DNA from: Arthrobacter globiformis
Lineage (GTDB): Bacteria; Actinomycetota; Actinomycetes; Actinomycetales; Micrococcaceae
Length of the DNA: 64,000 bases
Reading direction: 5' to 3'
Assembly (NCBI RefSeq): GCF_030815865.1
Contig: NZ_JAUSXI010000001.1
Span: 496,001 to 560,000 of the forward strand
In this document: positions 9,210 through 18,651 of the stretch, piece after piece
Layout of the letters: each line of letters starts with the position of its first letter
How positions within the stretch are numbered: the first letter of the stretch is position 1
Notes under the pieces: generated by a model
Seen by the model: the letters and a program-made list of their open reading frames with translations, nothing else
The model's database searches: none
What the model was told of the DNA's origin: nothing
Program-made: the position numbers and the translations under genes

Positions 9210-9397
9210 TGATGGACTACGTCGCCGTGCTGCTGCCCTCGCTGGTGGTTGGCCTGCTCTTTTGGTTTGCCATGAAGTCGATCTTTAACGCGGACAAGGC
9301 CGAACGCCAGGCCGAAGCCCGCGCACAGGCTGAAGCCGACGCGCAGGCGGCAGCCGGAGATGATTCCTCCGAGCCGCCAACTAAATCAGACAAATAA
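9209..9397 (+). CDS. Small single-pass membrane protein
   Basis: 62 residues: one hydrophobic helix (about residues 4-22, VAVLLPSLVVGLLFWFAMKS) followed by a charged, Ala/Glu-rich cytoplasmic tail that may form a helix. The start codon overlaps the lysS stop by one base, so it is probably translated with lysS. Small proteins of this kind between lysS and lsr2 recur in Arthrobacter-type genomes as far as I recall; no function can be assigned. A promoter for lsr2 lies between this gene and lsr2. Confidence 0.75.
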   Translation: MMDYVAVLLPSLVVGLLFWFAMKSIFNADKAERQAEARAQAEADAQAAAGDDSSEPPTKSDK

Positions 9398-9447
9398 CAG
9401 GCCACTTTTAACATCACTCGGTTATCCCCAAGGAACCATTGCGCGTT

Positions 9448-9477
9448 TTGACGCGTTGCCTTATTGGGGGAGATACT
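9448..9477 (+). promoter_or_regulatory. Probable sigma-A promoter of lsr2
   Basis: TTGACG at 9448-9453 and GATACT at 9472-9477 with an 18-base spacer, about 60 bases before the lsr2 start. A leader with a GA-rich ribosome site (AAAAGAGAG) follows. Confidence 0.55.
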
Positions 9478-9535
9478 TCAGGTGGAAACATCCTGCTTTT
9501 CTGATTACACGTCCTTTCCAAAAGAGAGATTCTTG

Positions 9536-9862
9536 ATGGCACAGAAAGTCAATATCGTCCTCGTGGACGATCTGGATGGGGGATCTGCGGACGAAACCGT
9601 TCGCTTCGGCCTGGATGGCGTCGGTTATGAAATTGACCTGTCCTCGGCCAATGCTTCAGAACTGCGGTCGTCACTGGAACGCTTTGTTTCAGCCGGCCGC
9701 AAAACGTCCGGCGGCCGGCCTGCCCGTGCCAAGGCATCGGGTGGACGCAACCAGGACTCTGCCCAGATACGCCAGTGGGCGCGGGATCACGGTTACACCG
9801 TAAACGCGCGCGGCCGTATTCAGGCAGAAATCCAGGAAGCTTACCAAAAGGCCAATTCTTAG
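9536..9862 (+). CDS. lsr2: Lsr2 nucleoid-associated protein (xenogeneic silencer)
   Basis: 108 residues. Actinobacterial H-NS analogue that binds AT-rich DNA in the minor groove, bridges it and silences acquired genes. Visible: the N-terminal dimerisation domain MAQKVNIVLVDDLDGGSADE through the beta-strands and helix ending near residue 58, a basic Gly/Arg/Lys linker, and the C-terminal DNA-binding domain with the AT-hook-like RGR (in VNARGRIQAEI). The ATG at 9536 follows AAAAGAGAG; the frame is open from 9464 but the family sequence begins here. A strong hairpin terminator follows. Confidence 0.97.
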   Translation: MAQKVNIVLVDDLDGGSADETVRFGLDGVGYEIDLSSANASELRSSLERFVSAGRKTSGGRPARAKASGGRNQDSAQIRQWARDHGYTVNARGRIQAEIQEAYQKANS

Positions 9863-9914
9863 CCCGGTGCCCTGACAACCAGTTGAGGCAAAAAACGTTC
9901 TGAACATATGTGTG

Positions 9915-9937
9915 GCGCCCCCGGTTGACGGGGGCGC
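9915..9937 (+). terminator. Terminator after lsr2
   Basis: Perfect 8-bp stem GCGCCCCC / GGGGGCGC with a 7-base loop, 52 bases after the lsr2 stop. No clear U-run follows. Confidence 0.7.
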
Positions 9938-10351
9938 TGCGCTTTAACGGCCCGTGCCACCCCCATTTATAAGAGCCGCCGCTAATCGGAACCGCCGGCT
10001 ATGCGGGCAATCGAGTCCGCCGGTCAGCGGAATCTGACAATGCTCTCCCGCGGGGAATCGTGCCCCTCGGCAATCCGGCCGCTTTTACGTCAGCGGCGTG
10101 CAAGCTAATCGGGGCTCTTTGGAGCATTCCGCACCGGGTGATTTCCAACACCCTGTCAAGGGAAACAGTAAATGGTGCACTGGTGGCACCCGGATACTAT
10201 TTAGGCCCTCTCCGGCATCGCGCCGCAAGGCTGATACGGCAGCTGCGTGGACCTTCACAAGGCCCCCGGTTTCCCCTGTGGCGAACAAGCTCCCCAAGTC
10301 AGGCTTCCCCCACGTAGCATCAAAGTACGTCGTAGCTAGGAGTGTGGCGAA
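9938..10351 (+). promoter_or_regulatory. clpC upstream region (about 410 bases without a gene)
   Basis: Nothing coding is seen. It must contain the clpC promoter; TAGGAG at about 10336 is the ribosome site for the ATG at 10352. I looked for a ClgR or HspR/CIRCE-type operator and found no convincing match. The length suggests a regulated promoter or a long leader. Confidence 0.4.
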
Positions 10352-12844
10352 ATGTTTGAGCGATTTACGGACCGTGCCCGTCGCGTAGTTGTGCTTGCCC
10401 AAGAAGAGGCACGCATGCTGAACCACAATTACATTGGTACCGAACACATCCTCTTGGGTCTGATCCATGAGGGTGAGGGTGTTGCCGCCAAAGCTCTTGA
10501 GTCCTTGAGCATTTCGCTCGACGGCGTCCGCGAGCAGGTGCAGGAGATCATCGGCCAGGGCCAGCAGGCTCCCTCCGGCCATATCCCCTTCACGCCGCGT
10601 GCAAAGAAGGTGCTTGAGCTCTCGCTGCGCGAAGCCCTGCAGCTCGGCCACAACTACATCGGCACGGAGCACATCCTGCTGGGACTCATCCGGGAGGGTG
10701 AGGGCGTGGCAGCCCAGGTGCTGGTGAAGCTCGGTGCCGACCTGAACCGGGTCCGACAGCAGGTCATCCAGCTGCTGTCCGGCTACCAGGGCAAAGAGAC
10801 CACCGGTGCCGGCGTCGGCCAGAGCCAGGCAGAGGGTACCCCCGCCGGCTCTGTCGTGCTGGACCAGTTCGGCCGGAACCTGACGCAGGCTGCCCGCGAG
10901 AACAAGCTGGACCCTGTGATCGGACGCGAGCAGGAAATGGAACGCGTCATGCAGGTCCTTTCCCGCCGCACCAAGAACAACCCCGTGCTGATCGGCGAGC
11001 CCGGCGTCGGAAAAACCGCCGTCGTGGAGGGCCTGGCCCAGGCGATCGTGCGCGGCGACGTGCCGGAGACCATCAAGGACAAGCAGCTCTACACGCTGGA
11101 CCTTGGCTCCCTCGTGGCCGGCTCCCGCTACCGTGGTGACTTCGAAGAGCGCCTGAAGAAGGTCCTCAAGGAAATCCGCACCCGCGGTGACATCATCCTC
11201 TTCATTGACGAGATCCACACCCTCGTGGGTGCCGGTGCCGCCGAAGGCGCCATCGACGCGGCCTCGATCCTGAAGCCGATGCTGGCCCGCGGCGAGCTGC
11301 AGACCATTGGTGCCACCACGCTGGACGAGTACCGCAAGCACATCGAGAAGGATGCCGCCCTCGAGCGCCGCTTCCAGCCCATCCAGGTCAAGGAGCCCTC
11401 GGTTGCGCACGCGATCGAGATCCTCAAGGGCCTGCGGGACCGCTACGAGGCGCACCACCGCGTCACCATCACCGACGGTGCCCTCGCCTCGGCCGCGAAC
11501 CTCTCCGAGCGCTACATCTCGGACCGGTTCCTGCCGGACAAGGCGATCGACCTCATCGACGAAGCCGGCGCCCGGCTCCGCATCCGCCGCATGACCGCTC
11601 CGCCGGAGCTCAAGGAGATGGACGAACGCATCTCCGAGCTAAAGATGGAGAAGGAGTCTGCGATTGATGCGCAGGACTTCGAAGGTGCTGCCGCGCTGCG
11701 CGACAAGGAGCAGAAGCTGATCACCGAGCGCTCCGAGAAGGAACGCCACTGGAAGACCGGCGGCATGGACGACATCTCCGAGGTGGACGAGGACCTGATC
11801 GCCGAAGTCCTCGCGAACTCCACGGGTATTCCGGTCTTCAAGCTGACCGAGGAAGAATCCTCGCGCCTGCTGAAGATGGAAGACGAGCTGCACAAGCGGG
11901 TCGTCGGCCAGAACGAGGCCATCAAGGCGCTGTCCCAGGCCATCCGCCGCACCCGTGCAGGGCTGAAGGACCCGAAGCGCCCGGGCGGCTCGTTCATCTT
12001 CGCCGGCCCCACCGGCGTCGGCAAGACCGAGCTCGCCAAGGCCCTCGCGGAGTTCCTGTTCGGTGAAGAGGACGCCCTCATCACCCTGGACATGTCCGAG
12101 TACTCCGAGAAGCACACCGTGTCGCGTCTCTTCGGTGCCCCTCCCGGCTACGTCGGCTACGAAGAGGGCGGGCAGCTGACCGAGAAGGTCCGCCGCCGTC
12201 CGTTCTCCGTGGTCCTGTTCGACGAAGTTGAAAAGGCCCACGCGGACCTCTTCAACTCGCTGCTGCAGATCCTGGAAGACGGCCGCCTGACCGACTCCCA
12301 AGGCCGCGTGGTGGACTTCAAGAACACCGTGATCATCATGACCACGAACCTCGGAACCCGGGACATCTCCAAGAGCGTCGCCACCGGCTTCCAGTCCGGC
12401 ACGGACACCCAGACCGGCTACAACCGGATGCGCGCCCGGGTCACGGAGGAGCTCAAGCAGCACTTCCGCCCCGAGTTCCTCAACCGTGTTGACGACGTCG
12501 TGGTGTTCCCGCAGCTGACGCAGGACGAGATCATCGAGATCGTGGACCTGTTCGTGATCCGCCTGGAGAAGCGCCTCAAGGACAAGGACATGGGCATCGA
12601 GTTGACCAAGGCAGCCAAGGTGCTCCTGGCCACCCGCGGCTACGATCCCGCCATGGGCGCCCGGCCGCTGCGCCGCACCATCCAGCGCGAGATCGAGGAC
12701 CAGCTTTCCGAGAAGATCCTCTTCGGCGAACTGCACCCCGGCGACATCGTGGTGGTGGATGTGGACGGCGAAGGCGACGACGCGAAGTTCACCTTCGCCG
12801 GCAACGCCAAGCCGCGCATCCCGGAAATCGCCCCGAGCGCCTAG
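10352..12844 (+). CDS. clpC: ATP-dependent Clp protease ATPase subunit ClpC
   Basis: 830-residue AAA+ unfoldase that feeds substrates to ClpP in the cytosol and is a main actinobacterial quality-control protease. Domains in order: two Clp N-terminal repeats (about 1-145; [17 protein letters not shown] and [16 protein letters not shown]), first AAA+ domain with Walker A GEPGVGKT (about 214-221), UVR/coiled-coil middle domain ([20 protein letters not shown], about 432-460), second AAA+ domain with GPTGVGKT (about 552-559), and a C-terminal D2-small domain. The UVR motif separates ClpC from ClpA/ClpB. It is monocistronic: long upstream gap and a very strong terminator behind it. Confidence 0.98.
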   Translation: MFERFTDRARRVVVLAQEEARMLNHNYIGTEHILLGLIHEGEGVAAKALESLSISLDGVREQVQEIIGQGQQAPSGHIPFTPRAKKVLELSLREALQLGHNYIGTEHILLGLIREGEGVAAQVLVKLGADLNRVRQQVIQLLSGYQGKETTGAGVGQSQAEGTPAGSVVLDQFGRNLTQAARENKLDPVIGREQEMERVMQVLSRRTKNNPVLIGEPGVGKTAVVEGLAQAIVRGDVPETIKDKQLYTLDLGSLVAGSRYRGDFEERLKKVLKEIRTRGDIILFIDEIHTLVGAGAAEGAIDAASILKPMLARGELQTIGATTLDEYRKHIEKDAALERRFQPIQVKEPSVAHAIEILKGLRDRYEAHHRVTITDGALASAANLSERYISDRFLPDKAIDLIDEAGARLRIRRMTAPPELKEMDERISELKMEKESAIDAQDFEGAAALRDKEQKLITERSEKERHWKTGGMDDISEVDEDLIAEVLANSTGIPVFKLTEEESSRLLKMEDELHKRVVGQNEAIKALSQAIRRTRAGLKDPKRPGGSFIFAGPTGVGKTELAKALAEFLFGEEDALITLDMSEYSEKHTVSRLFGAPPGYVGYEEGGQLTEKVRRRPFSVVLFDEVEKAHADLFNSLLQILEDGRLTDSQGRVVDFKNTVIIMTTNLGTRDISKSVATGFQSGTDTQTGYNRMRARVTEELKQHFRPEFLNRVDDVVVFPQLTQDEIIEIVDLFVIRLEKRLKDKDMGIELTKAAKVLLATRGYDPAMGARPLRRTIQREIEDQLSEKILFGELHPGDIVVVDVDGEGDDAKFTFAGNAKPRIPEIAPSA

Positions 12845-12880
12845 CTCTGGGCGCCTCACCGCCAGCCGCACTCCAGCGCC

Positions 12881-12924
12881 AAGAGGCCCCGCCAGCTCCC
12901 GAAAGGGAGCAGGCGGGGCCTCTT
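12881..12924 (+). terminator. Strong two-tier terminator hairpin after clpC
   Basis: A 13-bp outer stem (AAGAGGCCCCGCC / GGCGGGGCCTCTT) encloses a 6-bp inner stem (GCTCCC-GAAA-GGGAGC) capped by a GAAA tetraloop. It lies 37 bases past the clpC stop. Confidence 0.9.
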
Positions 12925-12963
12925 GCTTGCGCTCCCGCTGGGAAAAGAGGCGTGGAACGTACT

Positions 12964-12982
12964 GGTTCACCAATAGTGAACC
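12964..12982. promoter_or_regulatory. Palindromic operator candidate before the S9 peptidase gene
   Basis: GGTTCAC-caata-GTGAACC is a perfect 7+7 inverted repeat with a 5-base spacer, 40 bases before the probable ATG at 13022. Size and symmetry fit a dimeric regulator site. No regulator gene is adjacent. Confidence 0.5.
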
Positions 12983-13021
12983 CTTCTGTGATCCAGGGCA
13001 CAGGGGGTGTTGAATCGTCAC

Positions 13022-15142
13022 ATGTCTTCTGATGATGCAGCGATCCTGCGTGAGCAACCGGCGACCCCTTTCCACGACCTCGACCACTACCTGGCGATCC
13101 CGCGTGTCAGTGGCCTGGCCCTCAGCCCAGACGGCCAGCGGCTGGTAACCACGGTCGCCACGCTCAACAGCAAGGGCACCGATTACGGCACGGCGCTGTG
13201 GGAGCTGGACCCGGCGGGCGAGAAGCAGGCCCGTAGGATCACCCGCAGCGCCAAGGGCGAAGCCGGCGCTGCGTTCGCGGCCAACGGAGACGTCTACTTC
13301 ACGTCCGCCCGGCCGGATCCGGATAGGGAGGCCGACGGGGATCCCGTCAGTGCGCTTTGGGTGCTCCCCGCTGATGGCGGCGAGGCCCGCGTGGTGCTGT
13401 CGCGGGCTGGCGGCGTGGACAAGGTCATGGCGGCCAGGGACGCAAACGCGGCCTTCGTCACCGCGTCCGTTCTTGCCGGCTCCAGCGACGAGGAGGCCGA
13501 CGCCGAGCGCCGCAAGAGCCGCAAGGACAACAAGGTGGCGGCCATCCTGCACAGCGAGTATCCGGTGCGGTACTGGGACGCGGACCTAGGCCCTGCCCAG
13601 CCGCGGCTCTTCGCAGTGGAACTGGGGCCCGAGCCGGAACCCGGCAGGCCCGCCACCGTGGACAGCGCCGCGCCCCTCACCCTGCGCAACCTCACCCCCG
13701 AGGCGGGCTCCCGCCTCCGGGAAGCCGTATCGGTGGTCAGCCCGGACGGAAAGACCATCTACACGAGCCTGGTGAAGCCGCTGCCGAAGGCGGACCTGCG
13801 CTCGGTCCTCGTGGCCGTTGACGTCGCCACCGGCACTCAGCGGGTCCTCCTCGACGAGGAAGGCCTCAACTTCTTTCCCGGCCCGGTCAGCCCCGACGGC
13901 GGCCTGCTCGCCGTGGTCAGTGAAAGCGATACAAAGCCGCAGCAGGCGCCGCAGGTCAGGCTGCACCTCCTCGATGTCTCCGGGGAAGCCGGTCCGGAGG
14001 ACTTGCAGCCCCTGGCACAAGCATGGGACCGCTGGCCCCACCCGGAAGCGTGGCTCCCGGACGGCTCTGCCCTCCTGGTCACGGCAGACGACGACGGCGC
14101 GTCGCCGGTTTTCAGCGTCAGCGTTGCGGCAGCTGCCGCCCGGGGGAGCGTCACCCGGGTGACGCCGGATGCGGCGGCCTACACCGACGTCGTCGTTTCA
14201 CCCGACGGCCGCAGCGCCTATGCGCTGCGGAGCTCATATGAGTTCCCCGCCGAGCCTGTCCGGATCGACCTCGCCAGCGGGGATGTGATGCGGCTGCCGT
14301 CCCCGGCAGAACGGCCGCAAACCGAGGGGTCGTTGGAGCGGGTGGAGGCGACGGCGGCCGACGGCACCCGCGTGCCCGCCTACCTGGCCCTGCCAGCCGG
14401 GGCCTCCGCCGAGAGCCCGGCGCCGCTGCTGCTGTGGATCCATGGCGGTCCGCTGGGTTCCTGGAACGCGTGGACCTGGCGCTGGAACCCGTGGCTGCTC
14501 ACGGCCCGCGGCTACGCTGTCCTGCTGCCGGACCCCGCCCTGTCCACGGGCTACGGCCAGGAATACATCCAGCGGGGCTGGGGTGGCTGGGGCAAGGCGC
14601 CGTTCACGGATCTCATGGCCATCACGGATGCGGTGGTGCAGCGGCCGGACATCGACGAAAGCCGCACCGCCGCGATGGGCGGCTCCTTCGGCGGCTACAT
14701 GGCCAACTGGGTGGCCGGGCAGACGGACCGCTTCAAGGCGATCGTCACCCATGCCAGCCTGTGGGCGCTGGACCAGTTCGGGCCCACCACCGACGCGTCG
14801 CAGTACTGGCTCAAGGAGATGACGGCGGAGATGACGCTGGAGAACTCCCCGCACCTGCACGTCGAGAAGATCCGGACGCCCATGCTGGTCATCCACGGCG
14901 ACAAGGACTACCGGGTACCCATTGGGGAGGGCCTGCGGCTCTGGTACGAACTGCTCTCCAAGTCTCAGCTCGCGTCCGACGAGAACGGGCAGACGAGCCA
15001 CCGGTTCCTCTTCTACCCTGACGAGAACCACTGGATCCTGCAGCCGCAGCATGCCAAGGTCTGGTACGGCGTGGTTGAACACTTCCTGGCCAGGAACGTC
15101 CTCGGCAAGGACATCGAGCTGCCGGCGGATCTGGGCCTGTGA
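13022..15142 (+). CDS. S9 family prolyl oligopeptidase-type peptidase
   Basis: 706 residues: an N-terminal beta-propeller-like domain (about 20-440, with repeated SPDGRS/SPDGKT and WD40/TolB-like strands) and a C-terminal alpha/beta hydrolase domain (about 450-706). The nucleophile elbow GGSFGGYMAN puts the catalytic Ser at residue 555; GDKDYRVP supplies the Asp (about 629) and the ENHW segment the His. It has no signal peptide, so it is likely cytosolic and acts on peptides, acting as an acylaminoacyl- or dipeptidyl-type enzyme. ATG 13022 was preferred; an in-frame GTG at 13007 would add five residues. A palindrome lies just upstream. Confidence 0.9.
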   Translation: MSSDDAAILREQPATPFHDLDHYLAIPRVSGLALSPDGQRLVTTVATLNSKGTDYGTALWELDPAGEKQARRITRSAKGEAGAAFAANGDVYFTSARPDPDREADGDPVSALWVLPADGGEARVVLSRAGGVDKVMAARDANAAFVTASVLAGSSDEEADAERRKSRKDNKVAAILHSEYPVRYWDADLGPAQPRLFAVELGPEPEPGRPATVDSAAPLTLRNLTPEAGSRLREAVSVVSPDGKTIYTSLVKPLPKADLRSVLVAVDVATGTQRVLLDEEGLNFFPGPVSPDGGLLAVVSESDTKPQQAPQVRLHLLDVSGEAGPEDLQPLAQAWDRWPHPEAWLPDGSALLVTADDDGASPVFSVSVAAAAARGSVTRVTPDAAAYTDVVVSPDGRSAYALRSSYEFPAEPVRIDLASGDVMRLPSPAERPQTEGSLERVEATAADGTRVPAYLALPAGASAESPAPLLLWIHGGPLGSWNAWTWRWNPWLLTARGYAVLLPDPALSTGYGQEYIQRGWGGWGKAPFTDLMAITDAVVQRPDIDESRTAAMGGSFGGYMANWVAGQTDRFKAIVTHASLWALDQFGPTTDASQYWLKEMTAEMTLENSPHLHVEKIRTPMLVIHGDKDYRVPIGEGLRLWYELLSKSQLASDENGQTSHRFLFYPDENHWILQPQHAKVWYGVVEHFLARNVLGKDIELPADLGL

Positions 15143-15175
15143 TCTTCGAGCCGGAGGCGACCGCGGCCGTCGCCG

Positions 15176-15188
15176 TAAGATGGGGGCT
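15176..15188 (+). promoter_or_regulatory. -10 box of a leaderless promoter for the acetyltransferase gene
   Basis: TAAGAT (15176-15181) lies seven bases before GTG 15189, with no ribosome-binding sequence between. This is the same arrangement as at lysS and the classic geometry of leaderless actinobacterial genes. Confidence 0.5.
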
Positions 15189-15698
15189 GTGACTGACTCC
15201 TTCACCGTTCGCCCTGCCCGGACCAGTGATGTGGCTGCCATCAAGAAACTGGTGGCGCCGCTGGCGGAAGAGCGAATACTGATGGCCAAGGAGACGGTGG
15301 CCTATTACGAGAGCCTGCAGGAGTTCCTGATAGCTGAGTCGGCAGCCGGCGAGGTTATCGGTTGCGGCGCCCTGCACGTCATGTGGGAGGATCTCGCAGA
15401 AGTCCGCACCCTTGCCGCCTCGGATGCCTGGCGCGGCAGGGGAGTGGGGCACGTCCTCGTCGAGAGTCTCCTGAAGCAGGCCGCGGCGCTGGGCGTGTCG
15501 CGGGTGTTCTGCCTGACCTTCGAGGTGGACTTTTTCAAGCGGCACGGCTTCGAGGTCATGGCGGACCAATCGGCAGTGGATCCGCAGGTGTACTCCGAGC
15601 TGCTGCGCTCGCATGACGAAGGCGTGGCGGAATTCCTGGATCTTGCGCGCGTGAAGCCCAACACGCTGGGCAATACGCGGATGATCAAGGCTCTCTAG
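15189..15698 (+). CDS. argA: GNAT acetyltransferase, ArgA-type (amino-acid N-acetyltransferase)
   Basis: 169 residues. A short GNAT protein like the mycobacterial N-acetylglutamate synthase, which starts arginine synthesis by acetylating glutamate (or glutamine). The acetyl-CoA loop is visible as RGRGVGHVLVESLL; IGCGALHVMWEDLAEVRTLA and the C-terminal VAEFLDLARVKPNTLGNTRM are segments I recognise from that enzyme. GTG 15189 was chosen for its leaderless -10 spacing; ATG 15180 in frame would add three residues. The 3' end overlaps the convergent small membrane protein gene by 14 bases. Confidence 0.8.
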   Translation: MTDSFTVRPARTSDVAAIKKLVAPLAEERILMAKETVAYYESLQEFLIAESAAGEVIGCGALHVMWEDLAEVRTLAASDAWRGRGVGHVLVESLLKQAAALGVSRVFCLTFEVDFFKRHGFEVMADQSAVDPQVYSELLRSHDEGVAEFLDLARVKPNTLGNTRMIKAL

Positions 15699-15954
15699 AG
15701 CCCGCCCCGATCTCCGCGAGGCTGGATTCCGGTTCAGCCTGCCCGTCCGGGTAGATGCCGCGGGGCTCGGCTCGCTGGCCGCGCCTCCAGTCCGGCAGCT
15801 GCAGCTTCGGGAGGACCTTGGCCACGGCCAGCGCGGCGTACATCACCGTGTTCACCGCCACGAAGGCCGCCATGACGCGGAACCAGTCGGTGAAAAGCAG
15901 CGACTCGGGCAGAAGAACGCCCGCGGGAACTGCTGCTGCAATCATGCTCAGCAC
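15685..15954 (-). CDS. Small two-helix membrane protein next to the glycosyltransferase
   Basis: 89 residues with two hydrophobic segments (about 2-20 and 24-50) and an acidic, Pro-rich cytoplasmic tail. Its start overlaps the end of the glycosyltransferase gene by seven bases, so it is probably translated with it. It could be an accessory or scaffold subunit for polysaccharide synthesis; nothing in the sequence identifies a family. The 3' end overlaps the opposite-strand argA-type gene. Confidence 0.65.
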   Translation of the reverse strand: MLSMIAAAVPAGVLLPESLLFTDWFRVMAAFVAVNTVMYAALAVAKVLPKLQLPDWRRGQRAEPRGIYPDGQAEPESSLAEIGAGSREP

Positions 15955-17345
15955 CCCTTTGCCAGGTGCTTCCAGCTGGCCTCCCGGCCTGCAGACATGT
16001 CGATGATGCCCTTCACGTAGACCACGTTGAGGAACATGTCGAACAACAGTTCCGGGACGACGGTCAGGGCCAGGAAGCGTGCAGGCCAGCCTCCGCGCCA
16101 GACAGTGACCACCCGTTCAAAGGAGAAAGGCAGGCCCAGCCCCAGCCAGAAGGGGAACCAGATCCACGTGTCGAGTGCCAGCACCGTCAGGAGAATCAGC
16201 AGCAGATAGGAGCTCAGGGCGATGACGCCGTAACCGAGGCCGAACTGCTGCGCCCAGTACCGTCCTGTCGGCGGAGTCAGGCCATATGCCCCCAGGTTTT
16301 CCAGGGCACCGCGCTGCCACCGCAGGCGCTGGGCCCAGAGCGTCCGCCACGTTGGCATGAGCTCGGTAACCACTGCGCACTCCGACGGTGAGACCATAAG
16401 GCCGCCGAGCGATTTCAGGGCGATGGTCAGCTCATTGTCCTCAGTGAGCGCCCAGGTGTCGTAGACACCCCCTGTCACGCCTGGCAGCGACTTTCCGCGG
16501 TTCTCCGCCACGGCCCGCAGGGCAGCTGGCCGGAAGACCGATGCGGTTCCCGTGAGCACGAAAACCCGGCCCAGCCGGCGCCTCATGTCTCTGGCGTACC
16601 TGATGTATTCGTTGCGCTGGAACTGGCCGAGCAGCCCGTGGCCCTGTTCGCCGTAAAAGAGGCCGCCGACGGCCATGAGCGCCCTGTCCCGCGTGAAGTA
16701 CTCGACGGCGCAGGCCAGGAATCCGTCGTCGAGCAGGGTGTCGGCGTCCATCACCATCACAAGATCGTTGTCGCCCTGTCCGGGGAGCAGCTGCTTCAGT
16801 GCCTGGTTAAGGGCTCCGGCTTTCTTTTGGCTGTTGCCCACCGTCTCCAGAACTTCGACTCCGGCCGCGCGCGCAATGTCTGCCGTGGCGTCGGTGCAGT
16901 TGTCCGCCACGACGATGATCCGCTGCGGCGGCTGCGGCTGGGCGAGCAGCGATGCAAGTGTCGAAGGCAGGGACGCGGCTTCGTTGTGCGCCGGGATGAG
17001 GACAGTGAGCGTGACAGCTCCGGCGTAAACGCCCCTGGTCTTCGCCATGACGAGGCGCGGTGCCAGTGGCTGTCCCGGGTTTGCTGAACGGCGCGACTTC
17101 AGAGAAATGTGCCTATCGGCCAGCGCGATTCCGGCAACGAGCACGAAGGCGACGGCGATCGCCGTCGTCAGCAACCAGGGCGCGGGGGCTTCGGCCACAT
17201 AAAGCACGCCCCAGATACCCAGCAGCATTCCCCTGCTGGGGGCGATTACCGCCGCCGGGACGGTGGCGGTAACGGCGAGCCACAGAAGTGCGGCTGTGCC
17301 TATCGCCGCCGCGGCGATTAGCACCCCGGCGGTTTTCTGCAGCAT
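15948..17345 (-). CDS. Membrane glycosyltransferase, family 2 (processive QxxRW type)
   Basis: 465 residues. Two hydrophobic segments at the N-terminus (about 5-28 and 50-75), a cytosolic GT-A domain (about 105-350) and C-terminal membrane segments. Catalytic motifs: ILIPAHNEAASLP for the nucleotide fold, VMDADTLLDDGF (DxD), LTEDNEL (acceptor-side acid) and the QxxRW motif in AQRLRWQRG. These are the features of processive cellulose/hyaluronan/poly-GlcNAc-type synthases. The sugar and product cannot be read. It forms a two-gene unit with the small membrane protein behind it and lacks the PilZ domain of BcsA. Confidence 0.85.
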   Translation of the reverse strand: MLQKTAGVLIAAAAIGTAALLWLAVTATVPAAVIAPSRGMLLGIWGVLYVAEAPAPWLLTTAIAVAFVLVAGIALADRHISLKSRRSANPGQPLAPRLVMAKTRGVYAGAVTLTVLIPAHNEAASLPSTLASLLAQPQPPQRIIVVADNCTDATADIARAAGVEVLETVGNSQKKAGALNQALKQLLPGQGDNDLVMVMDADTLLDDGFLACAVEYFTRDRALMAVGGLFYGEQGHGLLGQFQRNEYIRYARDMRRRLGRVFVLTGTASVFRPAALRAVAENRGKSLPGVTGGVYDTWALTEDNELTIALKSLGGLMVSPSECAVVTELMPTWRTLWAQRLRWQRGALENLGAYGLTPPTGRYWAQQFGLGYGVIALSSYLLLILLTVLALDTWIWFPFWLGLGLPFSFERVVTVWRGGWPARFLALTVVPELLFDMFLNVVYVKGIIDMSAGREASWKHLAKGC

Positions 17346-17647
17346 GCGTTGGGGCTTGATGGCTCACTCCATCCGGTGCGGTTTAACGTGGTCGACGACC
17401 TGACCCGGCAATCGTTGCAGCGCCTTCTCGGTTTTGCCGCTGAAACTGATCAAGATCCGCTCAAGTCGCCGCGTAACACTCCTTTCCTTTTATAAATTTG
17501 CTGGATAAACTCTTGGGAACCGGAAGGGACAGCATTGGGGGCTGTCCCTTCCGCCATTTCAGAACTACCGCGCAGCAGGTGCCGGTAGTAGGGTCAAAGC
17601 ACATCCTGACCGATGTCAATGAAGCACCGAGAGCCCAGGAGCCGGCC
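17346..17647. other. Divergent intergenic region (302 bases) with a strong hairpin
   Basis: Lies between the minus-strand glycosyltransferase and plus-strand dhaK. It contains an unusually AT-rich patch (about 17484-17518, with TTTTATAAATTTG) that could hold promoters, then a perfect 13-bp stem (17521-17533 with 17541-17553, core GGAAGGGACAGC) and a 7-base loop. A terminator-like hairpin inside a divergent promoter region, upstream of dhaK, suggests an attenuator or leader structure. No tRNA or ORF of substance is seen. Confidence 0.55.
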
Positions 17648-18649
17648 GTGAAAAAGCTCATCAATGACCCCCGCGCTGTTGTGGATGAATCCGTGGAGGG
17701 ATTCGGTTTAGCCCATGCAGACCTAGTGACCGTTAGCGCCGATCCGAAGTACGTCACTCGAAAGGACGCCCCCGTTGCCGGCAAAGTCGGCCTGGTGTCC
17801 GGCGGTGGCAGCGGGCATGAACCGCTCCACGCCGGCTTTGTGGGACGCGGTATGCTCGACGCCGCTGTGCCCGGCGCGGTCTTTACCTCCCCGACCCCCG
17901 ACCAGATCATTCCGGCCACACTCGCGGTGAACTCCGGGGCCGGGGTGGTCCATATCGTCAAGAACTACACCGGCGACGTGCTGAACTTCGAGACTGCGGC
18001 CGAGATGGTGCAGGCCGAGGGCGTTGAAGTCCGCACCGTGCTGGTCAATGACGACGTCGCGGTGGAGGATTCGTTGTACACGGCCGGCCGCAGGGGAGTG
18101 GGCGGCACAGTCCTGGTGGAGAAGATTGCCGGGGCCGCAGCCGAGCGCGGCGACGACCTCGATGCAGTGGCGGCCACCGGTGACCGCGTGAACCAAAACG
18201 TGCGGACCATGGGCGTTGCGCTCTCGGCCTGCACGGTGCCCCATGCCGGTTCTCCGAGCTTCGACCTCGAGGACAACGAGATCGAAATCGGCATCGGGAT
18301 CCATGGCGAGCCGGGGCGGCACAAGATCGCCATGGAAAACGCCGACGGCATCACCAGCCGCCTGCTGGAACCGATCCTCAGCGACCTCGGAGCCGCGTCG
18401 GGGGAGAAAGTGCTCCTGTTCGTCAACGGCATGGGTGGAACGCCGCTGAGCGAGCTGTACATCGTCTACCGCCGGGCCGCCCAGATCCTGGCGGAGCGGG
18501 GCCTCTCAGTGGAGCGTTCCCTGGTGGGGAACTACATCACGTCCCTCGAGATGCAGGGCTGTTCCATCTCGGTACTGCGGCTTGACGACGAGATGACGGC
18601 CCTCTGGGATGCGCCTGTGCACACGCCGGCCCTGCGATGGGGCGTGTAG
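17648..18649 (+). CDS. dhaK: PTS-dependent dihydroxyacetone kinase, substrate subunit DhaK
   Basis: Binds dihydroxyacetone covalently and receives phosphate from ADP-bound DhaL. 333 residues, the usual length, from GTG 17648 with AGGAG seven bases upstream and the family start [23 protein letters not shown] and the hemiaminal-forming His in GIGIHGEPG are visible. It is first in a dhaK-dhaL-dhaM operon. Product: dihydroxyacetone phosphate for glycolysis. Confidence 0.97.
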   Translation: MKKLINDPRAVVDESVEGFGLAHADLVTVSADPKYVTRKDAPVAGKVGLVSGGGSGHEPLHAGFVGRGMLDAAVPGAVFTSPTPDQIIPATLAVNSGAGVVHIVKNYTGDVLNFETAAEMVQAEGVEVRTVLVNDDVAVEDSLYTAGRRGVGGTVLVEKIAGAAAERGDDLDAVAATGDRVNQNVRTMGVALSACTVPHAGSPSFDLEDNEIEIGIGIHGEPGRHKIAMENADGITSRLLEPILSDLGAASGEKVLLFVNGMGGTPLSELYIVYRRAAQILAERGLSVERSLVGNYITSLEMQGCSISVLRLDDEMTALWDAPVHTPALRWGV

Positions 18650-18651
18650 CG

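Noticed and set aside
9938..10351. ClgR or HspR operator upstream of clpC
   Set aside because: Scanning by eye found no convincing palindrome of either type.
11639..13552. Long minus-strand frame opposite clpC and the S9 peptidase
   Set aside because: Antisense to conserved ClpC motifs; composition is that of a shadow frame.
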